From: Chloroflexota bacterium
Lineage (GTDB): Bacteria; Chloroflexota; Dehalococcoidia; Lucifugimonadales; Lucifugimonadaceae
DNA: 40,956 bases
Assembly: GCA_002721615.1 (NCBI GenBank)
Contig: PBKW01000027.1
Coordinates: 1 to 40,956, forward strand
Direction: 5' to 3'
The notes beneath the pieces are model-generated. The model saw only the letters and a program-made list of their open reading frames with translations, did no database searches and was not told the DNA's origin. Made by a program: the position numbers and the translations under genes. Every line of letters starts with the position of its first letter. The stretch's first letter is position 1. Shown here one piece after another: positions 36,206 to 40,956 of this stretch.

Positions 36206-37450
36206 TTAAATGAATTTGTTTCTTAATGAATCATATAAAGTGTATGAAATTACTATTAATAAACCCAATAAAGATAATGATACAGTAAAAACTATTAAGC
36301 CATCAAAACCCCATTTATCAAAAAATATACCTGCTATTACAGGAGCTATTGCGCCTGCAATAGAACCTCCTGTAAATAAAAAAGCAATAGAACTGCCTTC
36401 ATTCATTTTTCCTGCAGTATCCATTGCATAAGCAGATATTATTGGCATTATTGAAAAAAGCACTGATCCTAAAACTATTAACATAATTATTAAAGAAATT
36501 CCTGAATTAACTAATAAAATCATCGCTATCATCAAACTAGTCATTGCAAAACCGAAAATAATTATTGGTAATCTGCCAATTTTATCTGATACAAGTCCTA
36601 GAACAGGAGTAAAAACAATTCCAGCTAGAGTTAATAAAGCCAGATGAATTCCTATAAAAAATGAAGAATACATTAAATATTCTTTTAGATATATAGCCAA
36701 ATAGACTGAAAATGACTGATGAGTTGCCCCTCTAATTGCATGAAGCATCACCATTACTAGAACTCCAGTCTTTTTCAAAGAACTAAATGCATTTTTAAAA
36801 TAATTTGAAAATTTTACATTTTTAATTTCAGGATTCATTAATTTATTGCTATATAACAATAAAATTATAGAAATTAATAAACATGGAATAAAATTAATGA
36901 AACATATACTTTTCCAACCTAACCCAGCCCATTTTAATGCCCCTAAACTAATTCCACCCAATAATAATCCTCCAAATAAAGGACCCAAACTATCACCAGC
37001 TGAAGCTCCAGAAATATGAACTCCTAATGCGTAAGCTTTCTTGTTTGGAAATCTATTAGAAAGAATAGAAAAGGCTGGAGCATGCCATAAAGAAGCACCT
37101 ATAGATAATAATGAGGCTCCAATAAGAATTAAAATGTAATAATTAGCAATACTTAGAAAAAGGAATCCTATAGACACAAAAAGCATACTAGTAGCAAGCA
37201 TAATCCCAAGAGTCTTTCTAAAAATGTCTGTAATAATACCTGCGGGAATATTTGCAATACCAGAAAAAACTTGTTGAACTCCCACTAATATTCCAATTTG
37301 AAGATTGTTAAGAAACATACCTTCTTTGATATAAGGAATAAGAATATTAAAAGAACTATTAAATATATGTTTCACCGTATGAAACAACGATAAAGTATAA
37401 ATCAGTAGATCAGACTTATGAAATGACTTTGAAAAAAATTTTGAAATCAA
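36206..37450 (-). CDS. MFS transporter
   Basis: This is a 414-residue major-facilitator protein with about 12 predicted membrane helices. Motif-A-like loops appear as GIVFTPVLGLVSDKIGRLPI in the second half and NIPAGIITDIFRKTLG in the first. GGSIAGAIAPVIAGIFFDKWG is a typical helix-11 region. The substrate is unknown. The likely start is a TTG at 37450, since no ATG occurs before residue 45 and the intervening sequence is an expected cytoplasmic/helix-1 segment. It lies 13 nt downstream of the PH-domain gene on the same strand, so it may share the transcript of the envelope cluster. Confidence 0.83.
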   Translation of the reverse strand: MISKFFSKSFHKSDLLIYTLSLFHTVKHIFNSSFNILIPYIKEGMFLNNLQIGILVGVQQVFSGIANIPAGIITDIFRKTLGIMLATSMLFVSIGFLFLSIANYYILILIGASLLSIGASLWHAPAFSILSNRFPNKKAYALGVHISGASAGDSLGPLFGGLLLGGISLGALKWAGLGWKSICFINFIPCLLISIILLLYSNKLMNPEIKNVKFSNYFKNAFSSLKKTGVLVMVMLHAIRGATHQSFSVYLAIYLKEYLMYSSFFIGIHLALLTLAGIVFTPVLGLVSDKIGRLPIIIFGFAMTSLMIAMILLVNSGISLIIMLIVLGSVLFSIMPIISAYAMDTAGKMNEGSSIAFLFTGGSIAGAIAPVIAGIFFDKWGFDGLIVFTVSLSLLGLLIVISYTLYDSLRNKFI

Positions 37451-37463
37451 ATTCTTTTAGTCA

Positions 37464-38129
37464 TTAGTCAGGTAATAAACCTCTCAATTCATTTGCTACT
37501 GGAGAAGGATCACTTATTTCTTCCATTCTAATAGTCATTCTAGCTCCGATACCACTAGATACAACTACACTTCCTCTTCCAGTAATTATTTCAAAAAAGC
37601 TTCGAGCTTCCTGAATTGAAATTATTCTTCCTACAGGAATTTCATTTGTATATAACCACAAGAATTTATACATATGTATTATTCTTCTATCAGTAACCAA
37701 ATAAGTGATACATAAATTCCTCAAATATCTAGTAGCTCCTTTGAAAAATAACCATAATCCAATTAACCCAACTACAAATGCATAAACATAAGGTGATTGT
37801 GTCCCTAATGCTAGATATGCTGCTGCTCCAAAAAATGGTACTGAAATCAACATTCTAGTGTAAGCTGGTCTCATCGTAGGATGACGTAATATTAATTCTT
37901 TTTCTCCTTCTACCAACATAGGCATAGGGAATGAAGCTATGAAACTTAGAAGGAATCCTACTGCTAGAAGAAATCCTCCTATTCCTATACAAATACCAGA
38001 AGCATATACTGGAACTCCCTCAGGATTAATTAGAAATCCATATAGTCCAAAACCTAGAAAAGGTAAAGAAACAATAAGATTTATGAGAAGTTTTCTAACA
38101 AAAGTAAGAATTCCTTTTAGTTCAGTCAT
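37464..38129 (-). CDS. Membrane protein with bacterial PH-like domain (bPH2/DUF304)
   Basis: The 221-residue protein has two hydrophobic hairpins, giving about four membrane helices (roughly 14-35, 44-66, 92-109 and 113-131). A C-terminal bacterial pleckstrin-homology-like domain follows, recognisable by YLVTDRRIIHMYKFLW and EIPVGRIISIQEARSFFE, then GRGSVVVSSG. The PH part should face the cytoplasm. Such proteins are generally uncharacterised membrane-associated factors. AAGAGG lies about 10 nt before the ATG. It is the third gene of a cluster with the stalk-like protein and the CvpA-family protein, 78 nt downstream of the former. Confidence 0.78.
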   Translation of the reverse strand: MTELKGILTFVRKLLINLIVSLPFLGFGLYGFLINPEGVPVYASGICIGIGGFLLAVGFLLSFIASFPMPMLVEGEKELILRHPTMRPAYTRMLISVPFFGAAAYLALGTQSPYVYAFVVGLIGLWLFFKGATRYLRNLCITYLVTDRRIIHMYKFLWLYTNEIPVGRIISIQEARSFFEIITGRGSVVVSSGIGARMTIRMEEISDPSPVANELRGLLPD

Positions 38130-38207
38130 TTCAGTTTAACCTCTTGGTATTTTTTATTTTCTATTAATATAACAATCATCATGCTTGTTGCCAAGGTTCG
38201 ATTTTGA

Positions 38208-40142
38208 TTATTTTCCTCTAGCCATCTGTAATAGAGTAGCACCTACTGTAACTACTAACCCTGCCATAGCTAACATTGTTGGATCTTGCATCATCTCCCC
38301 AGGACCACCAGTCTTAAGAGAACCTGTTTTAGGTTTTCCAAAAAATCCTCGATCATCTTCTCCATATACTTCTTGACCAAATAACTCTGGTACTCCTTCA
38401 CAACCATTGTTGTGTAATCTTTCGTATTCATCTGGCCTTGGATCTCTAAAATTAAATTGCTCTACTACAGGCGGACCAAGAGTTTTAACCATACAATTAT
38501 ACTGTTCTTCTGAAGCTCCTCTAACATAAAAATCCGGACCTCCTCCTTCAGGACCAGGGCCAGTACCACCTCTAGCTGCAGCTTCTTCTCTCATCATCCT
38601 CCTCTGTTCTTCCATCATCCTTGCCTGTTGTTCCATCCTCTCCTGCTCAGCTTCTCGCTCCATCTCTCTCCTCTGCTCTTCCAATCGAAGTTCTTCTTCT
38701 CTCATTTGTCGCTCCATCTCCATCTCTTCCCTTCTTTGATCTAACTCTCGCATCCTCCTTTCTTCTTCAATAGACAATCTATCCTGCTCAGCCTTAAGCT
38801 CTAATGCCCTCCTCTCTTCTTCCATCTTGAAACGCTGTTCATCTTCCTGTCTTCTCCTTTCATTCTCTTCATCACGTCTCCTTCTGTCTTCTTCCTCCCT
38901 TTCACGTTCTCTTTGACGCTGTTCCTCTTCCATTTTCCTCTGCTCTTCCATCATCCTACGTTGCATTTCTTCCTGCTCCTGCATCATCTTTCTACCTTCG
39001 TCCATCATCCTATTGTCCATATTGTTTCCACCACCTCTATTATTACCACCAGGAACCATATCTCTCATCCTATCCATCATGCCTCCACCACCACCATTTC
39101 GGTTACCTCCACCACCCATTCCCATGAAACCACCACCATGTCCTCCATGACTACCCCATGGACCCCAATCCATATCTTTTATTCTACCCCTATGTTCACG
39201 AACATCAATCATGCTGGGGTTATCTCTATCATAAAAATTAAAAGCCATTATTTCGCCTTTTTTAGTAACAAATCCTATTGTCTCAGGTGATAATCCAAAA
39301 CTAGCACTAATTACAGGAATATTTCTAGGATTCTGATCTTTAGTTTTAAGTAAAGGCCCTCTATTTCCACCATCTAAACCTGACCACATTAGTCCCGGTT
39401 TGTTTTTCTCTTTATAAATTAAAGCAGGCCCTCTACTGTTAGGAAAAATATCGTCTCCTGGATACCACAAAGGCATTACTTGTTCTCCACCGCCTGAAGC
39501 AGGAGTTCTAAATTCCTGTCCCATATTATCATCAAAAGCCCATATATCCCCATCTCTAACATAAGCTATCATGCTTGCATAATTGTATCTTCCCCAAGCA
39601 GGATTTGTTTCATTTTGAGGTGAGTTGGTAATTTCCATATCTGGAGATGTGCCTCCGTCCCATTCAGGTCCAAATGCATCTTTCCACATAATATCCCAGT
39701 TTCCATATTTATCGGATTGATATGCAATTCTATCCCAATCAGACCAATCTGGATTTGTTTCATTATGAGGTGAATGAGTAAGGTTCCATCGGTTTTCAGT
39801 ATCTATTTCCATAACAGTGATATTCCAATCACCTTCATTATTTTGAGCATACGCAACAAAATTACCATCTGGTGAAATAGAAGGATTAATCTCATCACCA
39901 GGTTCATGAGTAATTTCATGTAAATCTCCACCACCAGCATCTGCAACATACAAATTGTAATTATTACCACGAGCATTTGAAGAAAACACTATCCTACCGT
40001 CATAATTGGGCCTATTAAGGAATGCAGGTTCAAAATTAGTTAATTTATCATCGTTAGCTTTTACTGAAAGAGAATTTAGATTTCCTGTAGAAACGAACAC
40101 TACAACTAATAAAGCCAATAAAAATAATTTATTTTTAATCAT
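38208..40142 (-). CDS. Secreted propeller - charged helical stalk - C-terminal membrane anchor protein
   Basis: I do not recognise this 644-residue architecture as a named family. Residues 1-29 look like a signal peptide (hydrophobic core 6-17, VKA before Asn30). Residues 50-320 are TolB/PD40-type propeller blades (NPSISPDGNFVAYAQ, NETNPDWSDWDRIAYQS, NETNPAWG). Residues 327-375 are Gly/Met/Asn-rich. Residues 380-522 are almost purely Glu, Arg, Met and Gln, with Glu/Arg pairs spaced as in single alpha helices or coiled coils. A 100-residue module with the only two cysteines (550 and 581) follows. Residues 622-640 form a membrane helix ending in Arg-Gly-Lys. Inferred topology: head outside, stalk, C-terminal anchor. 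Function unknown. Confidence 0.85.
   Translation of the reverse strand: MIKNKLFLLALLVVVFVSTGNLNSLSVKANDDKLTNFEPAFLNRPNYDGRIVFSSNARGNNYNLYVADAGGGDLHEITHEPGDEINPSISPDGNFVAYAQNNEGDWNITVMEIDTENRWNLTHSPHNETNPDWSDWDRIAYQSDKYGNWDIMWKDAFGPEWDGGTSPDMEITNSPQNETNPAWGRYNYASMIAYVRDGDIWAFDDNMGQEFRTPASGGGEQVMPLWYPGDDIFPNSRGPALIYKEKNKPGLMWSGLDGGNRGPLLKTKDQNPRNIPVISASFGLSPETIGFVTKKGEIMAFNFYDRDNPSMIDVREHRGRIKDMDWGPWGSHGGHGGGFMGMGGGGNRNGGGGGMMDRMRDMVPGGNNRGGGNNMDNRMMDEGRKMMQEQEEMQRRMMEEQRKMEEEQRQREREREEEDRRRRDEENERRRQEDEQRFKMEEERRALELKAEQDRLSIEEERRMRELDQRREEMEMERQMREEELRLEEQRREMEREAEQERMEQQARMMEEQRRMMREEAAARGGTGPGPEGGGPDFYVRGASEEQYNCMVKTLGPPVVEQFNFRDPRPDEYERLHNNGCEGVPELFGQEVYGEDDRGFFGKPKTGSLKTGGPGEMMQDPTMLAMAGLVVTVGATLLQMARGK
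38580..39010 (-). other. Long purine-rich coding tract (polypyrimidine on plus strand)
   Basis: Over about 430 bp the plus strand is mostly C and T in runs such as cctcctctgttcttcc, so the mRNA is nearly all A and G. It encodes the Glu/Arg/Met/Gln stalk. The mRNA contains many GAGGAG/AGGAGG-like stretches resembling internal Shine-Dalgarno sites. Composition differs visibly from the AT-rich surroundings. Confidence 0.7.
39601..39780 (-). repeat. Near-identical 30-nt repeats one propeller blade apart
   Basis: The segments 39601-39630 and 39751-39780 both begin ggatttgtttcatt and differ at only about 4 of 30 positions. They are exactly 150 bp (50 codons) apart. They encode the blade motif T-(H/N)-S-P-x-N-E-T-N-P. 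A more diverged third copy lies near 39880-39915. This points to blade duplication or selection for the same motif. Confidence 0.75.
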
Positions 40143-40161
40143 TTGTCATTTTCCTTAACTT

Positions 40162-40773
40162 TTAACTATCAATTTTTCTTCTTTGATCCAATAAATCAAA
40201 AGCAATATCAAAATCACCAGGCAACATTCCCAAACCTCCTGCAGGAAGAATTCTATAGATATCTACTACTACACCTGTAACAGTAGAACCTTTTAATAAC
40301 CCATCTACTCCCTCTCTTGCAGCACTAGCTGCAAAAGTTCTAGCCATTTGTTTCAAAACATCTTCACTATAAACTTTATCTTCATCCTCTACTACATAAG
40401 CATACCTAGCACCAGCACCAACAACAGCTCCAATGATTATCACACCAGCTACAATTCCCAATCCAACACCTCCAACCTTATCTACCCATCCAAGCAATAC
40501 TACTTTTAATCCAGCTTTAATACCTTTAGCCAACATTCTGGCAAGTATAAATACAATTACAAAGATAGCTACATAAGCAATCGCTGTACTTAAAGCTTCA
40601 CCTTCAACACTATTGGAAATAATTCTTACTAATCTTTCTGAAAATTGTCCACTGATTATACTCGCAACGAATAAGGCAATTACTGTAAGAACCCCTGTTA
40701 TTAATCCAGATTTATAACCCCAAAAACCACCCACAGCAAATAAAATAATTAAAATCCAATCTAAACCATTCAT
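40162..40773 (-). CDS. CvpA-family membrane protein
   Basis: The 203-residue protein matches the CvpA (colicin V production) family. It starts with MNGLDWILIILFAVGGFWGYKSG, the conserved DW...GY.G pattern, and has about four membrane helices (roughly 4-22, 26-46, 63-83 and 100-122). Between helices 3 and 4 lies a Lys/Gly-rich loop, LGWVDKVGGVGLGIVAG, typical of the family. The C-terminal 75 residues are soluble and divergent. In other bacteria CvpA is linked to envelope integrity and biofilm phenotypes. It begins the cluster with the stalk-like protein (19 nt downstream) and the PH-domain protein. Confidence 0.83.
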   Translation of the reverse strand: MNGLDWILIILFAVGGFWGYKSGLITGVLTVIALFVASIISGQFSERLVRIISNSVEGEALSTAIAYVAIFVIVFILARMLAKGIKAGLKVVLLGWVDKVGGVGLGIVAGVIIIGAVVGAGARYAYVVEDEDKVYSEDVLKQMARTFAASAAREGVDGLLKGSTVTGVVVDIYRILPAGGLGMLPGDFDIAFDLLDQRRKIDS

Positions 40774-40934
40774 AATCTTATTTCTCCAATTTAGGCTTTA
40801 TTTGTTTAAAAGTTTACACTTTTGTTTATAAAAGAACTATATGTACATACAAAAAATAATACAAAATTCAAAAACAATTTTATTTATTTTTGAGTATATA
40901 AAACTCCCAGAATTCTAAAAAGGGGTAATTTTGA

Positions 40935-40956
40935 TGGTCGGGGCGAGAGGATTCGA
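40935..40956 (-). tRNA. 3' end of a tRNA, probably tRNA-Pro (cut by window edge)
   Basis: The minus strand reads, from the window edge, TCGAAT (T-loop), CCTCT (3' half of the T-stem), CGCCCCG (3' acceptor strand), then A73 and an encoded CCA. The matching 5' acceptor would be CGGGGCG. A C1-G72 pair with A73 is the usual proline pattern, and the 3' end is very like E. coli tRNA-Pro. The anticodon lies outside the window, so the identity is inferred. Confidence 0.75.

Noticed and set aside
38913-39290. 125-codon open frame on the plus strand, rich in His, Phe, Thr and Ser.
   Set aside because: It is the complement of the purine-rich and Gly-rich coding tract of the stalk-like protein. It has no ribosome-binding site and no recognisable protein pattern.
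40840-40934. Possible terminator after the tRNA gene around the agaattct palindrome.
   Set aside because: The stem is short and AT-rich with no clear G/C stem followed by a T-run on the minus strand.

Overview
The window is a gene-dense, strongly AT-rich stretch of bacterial chromosome. Intergenic gaps are tiny, and several convergent gene pairs share no spacer at all, which looks like a streamlined genome. The gene set suggests a free-living marine heterotroph, most likely a surface-type SAR202 / Dehalococcoidia-related Chloroflexota. It contains a luciferase-like flavin monooxygenase, Ldh2-type and 3-hydroxyisobutyrate-type dehydrogenases, an SDR, a fuconolactonase-like amidohydrolase, a neutral-ceramidase-like protein, and pyrR-led pyrimidine genes. 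The taxonomic placement is inference from gene content only. No phage, transposon, CRISPR array or rRNA is visible.

Region 1 (1-8849, all minus strand). In transcription order the genes are modA, modB (molybdate uptake, no ModC ATPase here), pyrF, a bifunctional-nuclease-family gene, then the F-type ATP synthase genes atpI-like, B, E, F, H, A, G and D. atpD is cut by the window edge. The c subunit has the features of a proton-driven enzyme. The a subunit carries an unusual His/Asp-rich loop.

Region 2 (8887-18077). A plus-strand methyltransferase abuts the end of the minus-strand operon pyrR-pyrB-pyrC-carA-carB, which covers the first three steps of UMP synthesis. Its leader holds a recognisable PyrR-binding hairpin, an antiterminator pairing and an intrinsic terminator. 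The 3' arm of that terminator doubles as the likely Shine-Dalgarno sequence of pyrR. A DAO-family FAD oxidoreductase lies upstream.

Region 3 (18263-36163) is a mosaic of accessory metabolism. It includes a 3-hydroxyisobutyrate/tartronate-semialdehyde-type dehydrogenase, an Ldh2 dehydrogenase, a Nudix hydrolase, ilvD, an MFS carrier and a NYN-domain nuclease-like protein. It also has a translationally coupled pair (lyase-like propeller plus lactonase-type amidohydrolase), an SDR, an rRNA/tRNA 2'-O-methyltransferase and a nitroreductase. A luciferase-like monooxygenase is followed by an unexported NMT1/SsuA-like protein. The rest are a propeller lipoprotein, a metallo-beta-lactamase-fold hydrolase, a fused peptide-type ABC ATPase and a ceramidase-like protein.

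Region 4 (36206-40956) holds a second MFS carrier and then a three-gene membrane/envelope cluster: a CvpA-family protein, a large secreted protein and a bacterial-PH-domain membrane protein. The large protein has a propeller head, a Gly/Met-rich linker, a stalk of about 140 charged helical residues and a C-terminal membrane anchor. It is the most unusual gene in the window and is read here as a possible cell-surface stalk protein. The window ends inside the 3' half of a minus-strand tRNA gene, probably tRNA-Pro.
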